DNA of 64,000 bases from Metapseudomonas resinovorans DSM 21078 (GTDB lineage: Bacteria; Pseudomonadota; Gammaproteobacteria; Pseudomonadales; Pseudomonadaceae). The stretch covers positions 169,223 through 233,222 of the forward strand of contig NZ_AUIE01000008.1 of NCBI RefSeq assembly GCF_000423545.1, read 5' to 3'. Each line of letters begins with the position of its first letter. Positions within the stretch are counted from its first letter, which is position 1. The notes below the pieces were generated by a model. It made no database searches. It had not been told where the DNA came from and saw nothing but the letters and a program-made list of their open reading frames with translations. Shown piece after piece: positions 8,523 to 16,401 of the stretch. Both the position numbers and the translations under genes were made by a program.

Positions 8523-10433
8523 CTACAGCTTGGCCTTGGCGATGGCGCCGCTGCGCGCCTTGGCCATGGCCGCCAGGCGCACCGCAACGTTGGCCGCGCC
8601 GTAGCCGGCATAGCCGTTCTTGCGCTGCAGGATTTCGAAGAAGAAGCGTCCCTCGAACGGCTCGGTGTAGACGTGGAACAGCTCGCCTCCCTGGGCGTCG
8701 CGGTCGTACAGCACGTTGTAGTAGGCCAGTTCGCTGAGGAACTCGTCGTCGAAATCGAAGCGCGCCGCCAGGTCGTCGTAGTAGTTGAGTGGGATATCCA
8801 GCAGCGGCACGCCGGCATCCTTGGCACGGCTCACCTCGGCGAAGATGTCCTCGCAGGAGAAGGCGATGTGGTGGGCGCCGGAGCCGCCATAGCTGGACAA
8901 CGCATGGGAGATAGCCGTGTTGCGGTTCTCCGAGATGTTCAGTGGCAGACGGATGCTGCTGCAGCGGCTGCGCAGGGCGCGGCTCTTCACCAGGCCGTAA
9001 GGGTCCGGCAGCACCACTTCGTCGTCGGCTTCGAAGTCCAGCACGCTCTTGTAGAACAGCACCCAGCTGTCCAGGCCGTCGGCCGGCAGGGCCAGCGCCA
9101 TGTGGTCGATGCGGTCGAGCTGACCGGTCTGGCTGGCGCCCGCATCGAGGACGAAGTCACTGTCATAGATGGTCTGTCCGGCCTGGGCCTGTTCCACCAG
9201 GTAGATCAGGCTGCCGTCCGGCGCGCGCACGGCCGGAATCTCGCGCTCGTTCGGCCCTACCAGGCCACGGAATGGTTGTCCCTTGAACTCGCGGGCTCGC
9301 TCCAGCGCGCTGCCACTGTCCTTCACCCGCAGGGCGGTGGCGCACAACGACGGGCCGTGGGCCTCGAAGTATCCGTGGGCAAAGGAATAGGGTTCGGCAT
9401 TGAGCACGATATTGATGTCGCCCTGGCGCAGCAGGCTGACCGCCTTGGAGCGGTGCTTGCCGGCGCGGGCGAAGCCCAGGCGCTCCAGCCAGTTGGCGAG
9501 CTTGGCGCCCTGGGACTCGTCCACGGCGAATTCGAGGAATTCCACGCCGTCGTAGCGGCTGGCCGGCGGCGGCGCGAAGAGGATGTCCAGGTTGGCCGGC
9601 GGGGTCGGGTCCTTGGCCAACAGCTTGCGGGTCTTCTCTTCGAGGTAGAGCAAGGAGCGCAGGCCATCCGCGGCGTTGGCGCGCGGCGGCGCGGCGCGGA
9701 AACCGTCGTTGAAGATCTCCAGCGACAGCGGGCCGGTGTAGCCGCTGCGAATGATGGGCGCGAGGAAGCCCGGCAAGTCGAACTCACCCTGGCCGGGGAA
9801 GCAGCGGAAGTGCCGGCTCCACTCCAGTACATCCATGGCCAGCAGCGGCGCGTCGGCCATCTGCACGAAGAAGATCTTGTCGCCGGGAATCTCGGCGATG
9901 CCACTGGGATCGCCCTTGATCGACAAGGTATGGAAGCTGTCCAGCAGAACGCCGAGGGCCGGGTGGTCGGCCTGGCGCACCAGGTTCCAGACCTGCTGCC
10001 AGCTGTTGACGTGGCGGCCCCAGGCAAGCGCCTCGTAGCCGATGCGCAGGTTGCGTGCGCCGGCGCGCTCGGCCAGCAGGCGCAGGTCGTCAACGAGGAT
10101 TTCCTCGTCCGGCAGCGAGTCGGGCTGAACGTTGCTGCACACCAGCACCAGGTCGGTGCCCAGTTCCTGCATGAGGTCGAACTTGCGTTCGGCGCGGTCG
10201 AGGTTCTTCTGCAAGCGGTCGCGGCGGCAGCCCTCGAAGTCGCGGAACGGCTGGAACAGAGTGATGGCGATGCCGAGATCGGCGCACATCTGGCGGACTT
10301 CGCGCGGGCTCCCGGCGTAGTACAGGAGGTCGTTCTCGAAGATCTCGACACCGTCGAAACCGGCGGCGGCAATGGCCTCGAGTTTTTCCGGCAGGGTACC
10401 GCTCAGGGAGACGGTGGCAATGGAACGCTGCAT
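8523..10433 (-). CDS. quiC: 3-dehydroshikimate dehydratase fused to an HPPD-like domain
   Basis: A 636-residue two-domain protein that converts 3-dehydroshikimate to protocatechuate. Residues 1-290 form a xylose-isomerase-like TIM barrel with the metal ligands described for Pseudomonas QuiC1 in place: Glu134 (GYEALAW), Asp165 with His168 (LLDSFHTL), Gln191 (FVQMAD) and Glu239 (LSLEIFND). Residues 295-636 resemble 4-hydroxyphenylpyruvate dioxygenase, with a possible iron triad His444 (RIDHMAL), His521/522 (SGAHHIAF) and Glu600 (FFFEILQR). It is divergent from the transporter gene with a 643-nt control region between them. Its product feeds the pca genes near 20-26 kb. Confidence 0.93.
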   Translation of the reverse strand: MQRSIATVSLSGTLPEKLEAIAAAGFDGVEIFENDLLYYAGSPREVRQMCADLGIAITLFQPFRDFEGCRRDRLQKNLDRAERKFDLMQELGTDLVLVCSNVQPDSLPDEEILVDDLRLLAERAGARNLRIGYEALAWGRHVNSWQQVWNLVRQADHPALGVLLDSFHTLSIKGDPSGIAEIPGDKIFFVQMADAPLLAMDVLEWSRHFRCFPGQGEFDLPGFLAPIIRSGYTGPLSLEIFNDGFRAAPPRANAADGLRSLLYLEEKTRKLLAKDPTPPANLDILFAPPPASRYDGVEFLEFAVDESQGAKLANWLERLGFARAGKHRSKAVSLLRQGDINIVLNAEPYSFAHGYFEAHGPSLCATALRVKDSGSALERAREFKGQPFRGLVGPNEREIPAVRAPDGSLIYLVEQAQAGQTIYDSDFVLDAGASQTGQLDRIDHMALALPADGLDSWVLFYKSVLDFEADDEVVLPDPYGLVKSRALRSRCSSIRLPLNISENRNTAISHALSSYGGSGAHHIAFSCEDIFAEVSRAKDAGVPLLDIPLNYYDDLAARFDFDDEFLSELAYYNVLYDRDAQGGELFHVYTEPFEGRFFFEILQRKNGYAGYGAANVAVRLAAMAKARSGAIAKAKL

Positions 10434-10467
10434 GCTTCAGCTCCTTGTGGGTGGGCGCTGCAACTAC

Positions 10468-10566
10468 CTGTAGGGGTGAATTCATTCGCCAAGGGTCGCA
10501 ACGCGGCCCCCTGTGAATCCCAGGGCAGACCTACGGTCCGCCAGGCGATTGAATTCGCCCCTACAA
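10468..10566. repeat. REP-like inverted repeat
   Basis: TGTAGGGGTGAATTCATTCG at the left end is mirrored by a right arm ending GATTGAATTCGCCCCTACA, with about 55 nt between. This belongs to the same GTAGGGGCGAATTCATTCGCC repeat family that flanks the composite REP elements. It lies just upstream of quiC. Confidence 0.7.
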
Positions 10567-10642
10567 CAGATTGCGAAAACCCTTCGTTTTCGTAGCTGGA
10601 TCGATTATTCGCGCGTAAAGTCTGCCCAGCAATTCAATATGT

Positions 10643-10656
10643 ACGAACCAGTTAGT
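10643..10656. promoter_or_regulatory. Candidate TetR-type operator in the quiC/MFS control region
   Basis: ACGAACCAGTTAGT has dyad symmetry around CCA/G (AAC-CA-GTT) and matches the inverted copy upstream of aroQ. It lies in the divergent control region of quiC and the transporter, adjacent to a PcaR-like site. Confidence 0.45.
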
Positions 10657-10661
10657 TTTGT

Positions 10662-10676
10662 GTTCGATCAGCGAAC
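10662..10676. promoter_or_regulatory. PcaR-like binding site upstream of the MFS gene
   Basis: GTTCGATCAGCGAAC resembles the known PcaR target GTTCGATAATCGCAC. A partial second copy, CGGTTATCGAA, follows at about 10685-10695. The same 40-nt arrangement (ACnnAACaGTTAGT then GTTCGAT) recurs upstream of the porin gene. Confidence 0.5.
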
Positions 10677-10791
10677 AAAAGGCCGGTTATCGAATTGACG
10701 CTTTTTCGATCACTGCGCAACATGAACCCCATGTTGCAGACAACCCGTCGGGTGGCATCACTGCCAGCCCAGTCACCCGGAGGGTCCTGCG

Positions 10792-10935
10792 ATGACAACC
10801 AAGCGTCACGACATAACAATTTCAAGAAACAGGTACCCGCTCATGCTCACTACCAGCCACCTGATCGAAGCCCCCTCCTCCAGCCGGCATGCCACGGCAT
10901 CCAGACCGAGTGCGACCGCCACGTCGCCACTCTGA
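10792..10935 (+). CDS. Possible 47-codon leader ORF
   Basis: An ATG at 10792 follows a strong GGAGG Shine-Dalgarno (10779-10783) and opens a 47-codon frame ending at 10935, inside the 380-nt leader of the MFS gene. The peptide is rich in Ser, Thr and Ala and has no recognised domain. A good ribosome site so far upstream of the transporter could mean a regulatory leader peptide, but chance is not excluded. Confidence 0.3.
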   Translation: MTTKRHDITISRNRYPLMLTTSHLIEAPSSSRHATASRPSATATSPL

Positions 10936-11076
10936 ACTGACTCCCTGACACCACTCGGACAGCGATAACCGGAAAGCTCCCGACGAGCACCGTTACGCAA
11001 ACGTGCACGCGTTCCAACCAGGCCTTGCGCCGGGGAATGTGCGTCCGGCTACCTAACAAAAACAACGGAGACAACG

Positions 11077-12453
11077 ATGGCTACTCCCTCCAGCTCCCAA
11101 GCCAAGAAAGCAACTGCCAGCGGGTGGATAGGCTCCGCCCTCGAGTATTACGACTTCTTCATCTATGCCCAGGCGGCAGCGCTGATCTTCCCGCAGATCT
11201 TCTTCCCGAACACCGACCCGAAAATGGCCATCATCGCCTCGCTGGCGACCTACGGTGTCGGCTACCTGGCGCGCCCGGTGGGTGCCTTCGTGCTGGGCCA
11301 CTGGGGTGACACCCGCGGCCGCAAGAACGTACTGCTGCTGTGCATGTTCCTGATGGGTATCTCCACCATGGCCGTCGGCCTGCTGCCGACCTACCACGAT
11401 ATCGGCATGCTTGCCCCGGTACTGCTGGTACTCCTGCGCCTGGTCCAGGGCTTCGCTGTAGCCGGCGAAATTTCCGGTGCCAGTTCGATGATCCTCGAAC
11501 ATGCGCCATTCGGACGGCGCGGCTACTACGCCAGCTTCACCCTGCAAGGCGTACAGGCTGGCCAGGTGATGGCGGCTGCCGTGTTCCTGCCGCTGGCCTA
11601 CTTCATGCCGAGCGAAGCCTTCAATGAGTGGGGCTGGCGGATTCCGTTCCTGCTGAGCGCCTTCGTCCTGGTAGCGGGCTTCATCATCCGTCGTGAAGTC
11701 CATGAGACCCCGGCCTTCGTCAACGAAGAGAACCAGCACAAAGTCGCCAAATCCCCGGTTACCGAAGCCTTCCGCCACAGCTGGAAGAGCATGGTGCTGG
11801 TGATGTTCATGGCCCTGATGAACGTGATCCCGGTCGTCGCCACCATCTTCGGCGCAGCCTACGCCGTGCAGCCGGCCTACGGCATCGGCTTCGACAAGAG
11901 CGTGTACCTGTGGATTCCGGTGGTGGGCAACATCGTCGCCGTGCTGGTCATCCCCTTCGTCGGCAACCTCTCCGACAAGATCGGCCGCCGTCCGACCATG
12001 ATCGCCGGCTGCCTGGGCTCCGGTCTGCTGGCCTTCGTTTACCTCTACGCCATCAGCATCCAGAGCGTTCCGCTGGCCTTCTGCACCTCGATCCTGATGT
12101 GGGGCATGGTCTACCAGGGCTACAACGCGGTGTTCCCGAGCTTCTTCCCTGAGCTGTTCCAGACCCGCTTCCGCGTCTCGGCCATGGCCATCGCCCAGAA
12201 CATCGGCACCATGCTGACCGCCATGCTGCCGGCCCTGTTCGCCGCCGTCGCCCCGCCCGGCTCGGACAACATCCCGGTAGTGGTCGGCTGCATCGCCTTC
12301 TTCATCACCTGCGTGTGCGCCCTGGCTGCCTACGTGGCGCCGGAAACCCATCGCCTGGCCATGGACGACCTCGGCAACGCGGACGCCAAACCGATGGACA
12401 AGCAGCAATACGAGTCCACCCGCGAGAACAGCATGCGCGCCGTCAGCCACTGA
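11077..12453 (+). CDS. MFS transporter, shikimate/dicarboxylate (ShiA/KgtP) type
   Basis: The 458-residue protein has 12 predicted membrane segments and the metabolite:H+ symporter signature. It opens with SALEYYDFFIYAQAAALIF and carries the loop 2-3 motif GHWGDTRGRKNVLL, with the repeated motif GNLSDKIGRRPTMI in the second half. The N-terminal motif is typical of the ShiA shikimate and KgtP alpha-ketoglutarate family. Opposite quiC and under apparent shared control, it most likely imports shikimate, quinate or dehydroshikimate with protons across the inner membrane. A strong terminator follows. Confidence 0.85.
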   Translation: MATPSSSQAKKATASGWIGSALEYYDFFIYAQAAALIFPQIFFPNTDPKMAIIASLATYGVGYLARPVGAFVLGHWGDTRGRKNVLLLCMFLMGISTMAVGLLPTYHDIGMLAPVLLVLLRLVQGFAVAGEISGASSMILEHAPFGRRGYYASFTLQGVQAGQVMAAAVFLPLAYFMPSEAFNEWGWRIPFLLSAFVLVAGFIIRREVHETPAFVNEENQHKVAKSPVTEAFRHSWKSMVLVMFMALMNVIPVVATIFGAAYAVQPAYGIGFDKSVYLWIPVVGNIVAVLVIPFVGNLSDKIGRRPTMIAGCLGSGLLAFVYLYAISIQSVPLAFCTSILMWGMVYQGYNAVFPSFFPELFQTRFRVSAMAIAQNIGTMLTAMLPALFAAVAPPGSDNIPVVVGCIAFFITCVCALAAYVAPETHRLAMDDLGNADAKPMDKQQYESTRENSMRAVSH

Positions 12454-12472
12454 TCGCGCACGCCACCTGAGC

Positions 12473-12505
12473 AGAGAAGGCCCCAATTGGGGCCTTCTCT
12501 CTTTC
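12473..12505 (+). terminator. Rho-independent terminator of the MFS gene
   Basis: AGAGAAGGCCCC, loop AATT, GGGGCCTTCTCT is a perfect 12-bp stem followed by a pyrimidine-rich CTTTCT tail. Confidence 0.85.
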
Positions 12506-12546
12506 TACCGGACCTGTTTCGAACGCTCATGACAATGGAGATGAGC

Positions 12547-12849
12547 ATGGCATTCCTTCGCCTCAGCATCCCCCGCCGCGCACTGGTCAGCTTCGGCCTG
12601 TTCGCCCTGCGCCAGGTGGCGGAAGTACGCGCCACCGGGCAGCACACCGAGAACGTGTCACTGCCCAGCACCCGCTATCTCGGCGAAATCCGCGACTACA
12701 TCCTGAGCACCCGCGTGCTCAGCCTGCGCATGGCCCTGAACCGCGAGCCCGAAGTGCTCAAGCCGACCGCCGAGCGGCTGCATCTGGTGGAAGGCTGGCT
12801 GGACGATGCCCTGGAACTGCAGGAACGGGTGGTGAGATTCAGGCTGTAG
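12547..12849 (+). CDS. Small protein of unknown function
   Basis: A 100-residue protein with a basic, amphipathic N-terminus (MAFLRLSIPRRALVSFGLFA) and a helical remainder. ATG 12547 is preceded by GGAG with 7-nt spacing; ATG 12541 and 12529 are in frame alternatives. It sits directly after the MFS terminator and is separated from the convergent permease by a hairpin. I recognise no domain; codon use looks normal for the chromosome. Confidence 0.5.
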   Translation: MAFLRLSIPRRALVSFGLFALRQVAEVRATGQHTENVSLPSTRYLGEIRDYILSTRVLSLRMALNREPEVLKPTAERLHLVEGWLDDALELQERVVRFRL

Positions 12850-12860
12850 CTCGACTTGCT

Positions 12861-12883
12861 CCCCTCTCCCGTTGGGAGAGGGG
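12861..12883. terminator. Hairpin between convergent genes
   Basis: CCCCTCTCCC, loop GTT, GGGAGAGGGG is a perfect 10-bp stem between the convergent small ORF and DMT permease. No U-run follows, so it is a possible bidirectional 3'-end structure or a dispersed repeat. Confidence 0.5.
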
Positions 12884-12910
12884 CTGGGGGTGAGGGAACC
12901 TGCAGTGGAC

Positions 12911-13789
12911 TCAGCTCTTGCGCTGCATCCAGGCCGCGCCCAAGCCGCTCAGGCAGATGATGGCAATTCCCACCAGGCTGGTGGCATCAGGGGTGTGAGA
13001 GAAGACCACAAAGCCCAGCAACCCGGCGAACACGATCTGGCAGTAGCCGAACGGCGCCAGCAACGCCGGTGCAGCCAGGCGGAACGCCTGGGTCAGTAAC
13101 AGGTGTGCGGTCATGCCAGCGCCTCCCAGTGCCAGCATCAGCAGCCCATGCCCCAAGGTCGGGACTTGCCAGAAGAAGGGCACCAGGGCGCTCATCACCA
13201 GGGTGTTGCACAGGCCGGCAAAGAAGTTGCTGGTGGTCGGGCTGTCATGGGCCGCGACCTTGCGGGTGAGCAACTGGTAGAAGCAGAAACCCAGGGCCGA
13301 GCAGAAGGGAAACAGGATGGCCGGGGTGAACAGCTCCCCACCTGGGTGAACAACCACCAGCACACCAATGAACCCCGTCACCACCGCAGCCCACTGGCCA
13401 ACGCTGACCTGCTCCTTGAGCAAAGGCACCGAAAGCGCTGTGACCAGCACCGGCGCCAGGAAGTTGACCGCAGTCGCCTCCGCCAGGGGAATGTACTGCA
13501 GCCCCGCAGTGAACAGCAGGCTGGTGCTGAGCAGGCTCAATGCCCGCAGCACCTGCAGCACTGGCCGTTTGGTGCGCAGTACGCGCAGGCCGGCCTGGGG
13601 CAGGAAAATACCGGCCATCAGCAGGGTATGCACCAGGTAACGCGCCCAGACGACCATCACCACCGGATAGAGGCCGCCCAGGTACTTGGACAGCCCGTCA
13701 TGCCCGGCGAAAAGGAAGGTGGCCAACACCACCAGCAGGATGCCCCGCAGCGGTTGGTTGGCGCCGGACAGCGGGGTACTGATGCTCAT
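12911..13789 (-). CDS. DMT superfamily (EamA/RhaT) permease
   Basis: A 292-residue protein with ten predicted membrane helices made of two EamA repeats. Typical signatures include LSLLSTSLLFTAGLQYIPLA and ATAVNFLAPVLVTALS at the end of the first repeat, and LLLTQAFRLAAPALLAPFGY in the second. Members export or import small metabolites. Directly upstream on the same strand is the sugar-isomerase-like gene, 53 nt away, suggesting an operon under the nearby IclR gene. Substrate unknown. Confidence 0.8.
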   Translation of the reverse strand: MSISTPLSGANQPLRGILLVVLATFLFAGHDGLSKYLGGLYPVVMVVWARYLVHTLLMAGIFLPQAGLRVLRTKRPVLQVLRALSLLSTSLLFTAGLQYIPLAEATAVNFLAPVLVTALSVPLLKEQVSVGQWAAVVTGFIGVLVVVHPGGELFTPAILFPFCSALGFCFYQLLTRKVAAHDSPTTSNFFAGLCNTLVMSALVPFFWQVPTLGHGLLMLALGGAGMTAHLLLTQAFRLAAPALLAPFGYCQIVFAGLLGFVVFSHTPDATSLVGIAIICLSGLGAAWMQRKS

Positions 13790-13842
13790 GGGGTTCTCGA
13801 AAAAAAGAACGCGGCCCAGCCGGCCGCGTAAAGGGTGAAATC

Positions 13843-14658
13843 TCAGACCTGCTGAAGCAGCGTCCGCGCCTTGTCCAGCGCCATCCTTGCGCGGTCCTGG
13901 GCACTGACGCCCTGCTCCATCAACTGGCGCGTGGGTATTTCCAGGCTCAGGGGAATGTTCGCCGGCAGTGTCCTGAGCAACCCGATCAGGTCGCTATCAC
14001 CATCGCCGGGGAAGCGCCGCTCGTTGCGCGCCTGACGAAGAATCTCGTCCATGTCGTCCGGACGCGGGCCAGCCACATCACAAAGCTGGACATAGCGCAG
14101 GCGCTCCGGGGCCAATTTGGCGAGGTCCTCCAGTCGAGAAGCCGAGCGGTTGAAGTGGAAGGCATCCACCAGCACGGCGCCGTTGGCCCGCCCGGCGTTC
14201 TCAACGATGCGCGCGGCCTGGACCAGGTCGCGCGCGTCGGTCCAGGGCATGAACTCCAGACTGGGATGCATGCCGTAAAGGCCGGCCAGGTCGCAGAAGG
14301 CGGCGAAATTGTCGGTCATCCGCACCTCGTCAGCGTCGTTGCCGGCCACCAGCACTTCCGTGGCACCGAACTCGGCACCGGCGGCCAGTATGGGTTCGAA
14401 ATCGGCTATGCGGGTTTCCGCCTTGAGCCGCAGGATTTCGATATCCAGCACCTTCACGCCGGTGTCGCGCAGACGCTTAAGGGTCTGCCGACGCAACGCG
14501 GCATCGGCCACCAACGGGAAGTGATGCTCCTCGGGTGTGGCCGGCACCAGGCGCAGGCCGACATGGCTGTAGCCGGTACGTGCGGCTACTTCCACCATTT
14601 CCGGTGGAGAGAGTTCGAGGACGGTGAGGGCGGCGAGGGAGAAAACTCGATCAGTCAT
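13843..14658 (-). CDS. Sugar phosphate isomerase/epimerase-like TIM barrel protein
   Basis: The 271-residue protein has the AP endonuclease 2/xylose isomerase-like barrel. Candidate metal ligands appear at Glu in HPSLEFMPW, Asp-His in LVDAFHFNR, Asp in VQLCDVAG and Glu in LSLEIPT. The pattern is like the first half of QuiC, but the protein is single-domain. Members include isomerases and dehydroshikimate dehydratases, so a second hydroaromatic dehydratase is possible. Two GGAAC-N3-GTTCC-like sites lie just upstream of the start. Confidence 0.7.
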   Translation of the reverse strand: MTDRVFSLAALTVLELSPPEMVEVAARTGYSHVGLRLVPATPEEHHFPLVADAALRRQTLKRLRDTGVKVLDIEILRLKAETRIADFEPILAAGAEFGATEVLVAGNDADEVRMTDNFAAFCDLAGLYGMHPSLEFMPWTDARDLVQAARIVENAGRANGAVLVDAFHFNRSASRLEDLAKLAPERLRYVQLCDVAGPRPDDMDEILRQARNERRFPGDGDSDLIGLLRTLPANIPLSLEIPTRQLMEQGVSAQDRARMALDKARTLLQQV

Positions 14659-14667
14659 GCTCTACTC

Positions 14668-14714
14668 GGAATCCAGTTCCACAATTTGTCTGGCGGTATT
14701 TAGAACGCAGTTCC
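14668..14714. promoter_or_regulatory. Two IclR-type operators upstream of the TIM barrel gene
   Basis: GGAATCCAGTTCC at 14668-14680 and AGAACGCAGTTCC at 14702-14714 are near copies of the perfect dyad GGAACACAGTTCC found at 17835-17847 before the flavoprotein gene. Their spacing of 34 nt places them on the same helix face within about a base. The IclR gene at 15081-15857 is the natural candidate. Confidence 0.5.
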
Positions 14715-14789
14715 ATTTATTCGCAAGAAAAAAATACGGCCCTCTGACGAAAGCAGGATTCGCGAAGAGATGTGGGGAAGGTGCAGGAA

Positions 14790-15055
14790 TCTGTAGGGGC
14801 GATTTCAATCGCCAAGCAGCCCGAAGGGCTGCCCTGCTGACCAACTTGGGGCAGCTGCGCCGCCCTTGGCGAATGAATTGGCTAAGTCTGCGTAAAGTGT
14901 TGAAGGCCCTGGAATCCCTTGTAGGAGCTAGCTTGCTAGCGAACGCGGACATTTTCGCCAGCAAGCTGGCTCCTACCCGCACCCACACTCCCTGGTTGCC
15001 GCCTAGCATTAGCTAATGTCGGCATATCCAATGAATTCGCCCCTACGGCTTGCCC
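14790..15055. repeat. Composite REP element 2
   Basis: Outer arms TGTAGGGGCGATTTCAATCG (left) and CCAATGAATTCGCCCCTACG (right) enclose a second inverted arm, TTGGCGAATGAATTGGCTAA. They also enclose an inner GTAGGAGCTAGCTTGCTAGC...GCTGGCTCCTAC hairpin at about 14921-14979. It has the same nested layout as elements 1 and 3. It fills the gap between the TIM barrel and IclR genes; no gene is visible there. Confidence 0.8.
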
Positions 15056-15080
15056 CCGGCGGAACGCCGGGCCGGAGCGC

Positions 15081-15857
15081 TCAGACAAAAAACTCCGATG
15101 CCTGGCTGGCCGCCGACAGCTCGTCCACGGCCGCCAGCAACTGCGGCGCCACTTCGTGCATGCGCTCTTCCGGCAGCCGCGCCGTGGGGCCAGCGACACT
15201 GAGTACGCCAATGGCCTTGCCAGTGCGCGGGTCACGCACCACCGCCGCCAGTGCCGACATACCCACCGAGGAGCTTTCCACCACCCAGGCATAGCCGCGC
15301 TCACGCGCCAGGCGCAGACGTTCCAGTAACTCGATGTTGGAACGTGGGGCGTTGGGTCCGAAATCCTTCGGGTCAGCCACGCCCTGGCGCTCCACCAGCA
15401 GCAGCGCCTCGGCATCGCTCAGGCTGGCTAGCCAGGCATGGCCGGAGGCGGTGTAGAACAGCGGCGCATCGCGGCCCATGTCGGGGTCGTAGCGCAGACC
15501 GGAGCGTGCGCCCTGGGATTTGACGATCCAGGTCAGGCGGTCATCCTCGATCACCCCCAGACGCACCAGCTCGCCGCTTTCCTGGGCCAGTCGATCGAGG
15601 ATTGGCTGCACGATATCCGCACCACTGTTGGCCAGGTAGCGAAACGCCATGGCCACCAGCCGGGTGGACAGCTGGTAGCGGCTGTTCTCCTGGTTCTGGC
15701 GCACGTAGCCGAGGCGGATCAGCTCGGCCAGCATGCGGTGCGTAGCGCTCTTGGGAATATTCAGCTCATCGGCCAGGGTCTGCATCGGCAGGCCGCGCGG
15801 ATCAGTGGTGAGACGTTCGAGCAGGTTGAAGGCACGTTCGATCTGGCTACCGGCCAT
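15081..15857 (-). CDS. IclR-family transcriptional regulator
   Basis: A 258-residue protein with the IclR layout: an N-terminal winged helix (IERAFNLLERLTTDPRGLPM and LADELNIPKSATHRMLAEL) and a C-terminal effector domain containing LFYTASGHAWLA and SSVGMSALAAVVRD. The start at 15857 (MAGSQIERA) gives the normal length. It is not a clear match to PcaR, which has a longer N-terminus. It is divergent from the porin, with related dyads near three neighbouring transcription units, so it probably controls this porin, flavoprotein and TIM-barrel set. Confidence 0.85.
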   Translation of the reverse strand: MAGSQIERAFNLLERLTTDPRGLPMQTLADELNIPKSATHRMLAELIRLGYVRQNQENSRYQLSTRLVAMAFRYLANSGADIVQPILDRLAQESGELVRLGVIEDDRLTWIVKSQGARSGLRYDPDMGRDAPLFYTASGHAWLASLSDAEALLLVERQGVADPKDFGPNAPRSNIELLERLRLARERGYAWVVESSSVGMSALAAVVRDPRTGKAIGVLSVAGPTARLPEERMHEVAPQLLAAVDELSAASQASEFFV

Positions 15858-15962
15858 GGGGCATGGGTCCTCTTGAAGGTGTGCCGATTCTAGAAGACAA
15901 CACCTCCCCCGTGAAACCTGGAACTGCGGCAAGGGATTCCACCCATCCAGCAGCAACAATGT

Positions 15963-15995
15963 ACGGAACAGTTAGTTTTTGTTCGATGATCGAAC
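15963..15995. promoter_or_regulatory. Operator cluster between iclR and the porin
   Basis: ACGGAACAGTTAGT at 15963-15976 is followed by GTTCGATGATCGAAC at 15981-15995, a perfect dyad close to the PcaR target GTTCGATAATCGCAC. The layout duplicates the MFS control region at 10643-10676. Confidence 0.5.
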
Positions 15996-16128
15996 AAAAG
16001 CGTTTCCAGCCGATTGAACGCAAGGCTGGCGGATTTCACTATCGGTCCCAAGTGCGAGGCGTTGCCGCAACCAGCCTGCGATCCCAGCAACGCTTCGCCT
16101 TTTACCGACATAAATACAAGAAAGGTCC

Positions 16129-16305
16129 ATGAAGATGCTCCAGCCCCGCACCTCCCATGCCTCGCCGCCCGCCTCCGGGCTGCTCTTCGATTGCGCATCT
16201 CCCTTCGCCTCCATCGCCCTGGTCCAACTGGCCAGCAGCGAGCCCCTGGGCGACCAGCTGAAACGCTGCCTGACGCGCCTGATCGAGCGCCGCAAAGCCC
16301 GCTGA
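16129..16305 (+). CDS. Possible 58-residue small protein
   Basis: ATG 16129, preceded by AAAGG, opens a 58-codon frame with good chromosomal codon use. It has a mid-segment GLLFDCASPFASIALVQLAS and a basic C-terminus LTRLIERRKAR. It lies between the divergent promoter region and the porin, 96 nt before the porin start. No known domain is recognised. It is too short to rule out chance. Confidence 0.4.
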   Translation: MKMLQPRTSHASPPASGLLFDCASPFASIALVQLASSEPLGDQLKRCLTRLIERRKAR

Positions 16306-16401
16306 CGCCCCCGTAACTCCAGCACAGACGTGTATTCGCGCAACCGCCGCGAAGGGGCTTTTGCGCACCCTGGAACAACAATCAAAGAGGCAAGACCGAG
16401 C

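Noticed and set aside
8673..10595. A 640-codon open frame on the plus strand opposite quiC
   Set aside because: It is a GC-driven antisense shadow of a gene with full catalytic motifs; its own translation is low-complexity and domain-free.
11053..12486. A 477-codon minus-strand frame opposite the MFS gene
   Set aside because: Rich in His, Gly and Asp as expected from the antisense of membrane-protein codons; no domain.
15081..15857. IclR gene considered as pcaR
   Set aside because: It lacks the longer PcaR-type N-terminus and lies with the porin and flavoprotein genes; GGAAC-N3-GTTCC sites around it differ from PcaR sites.
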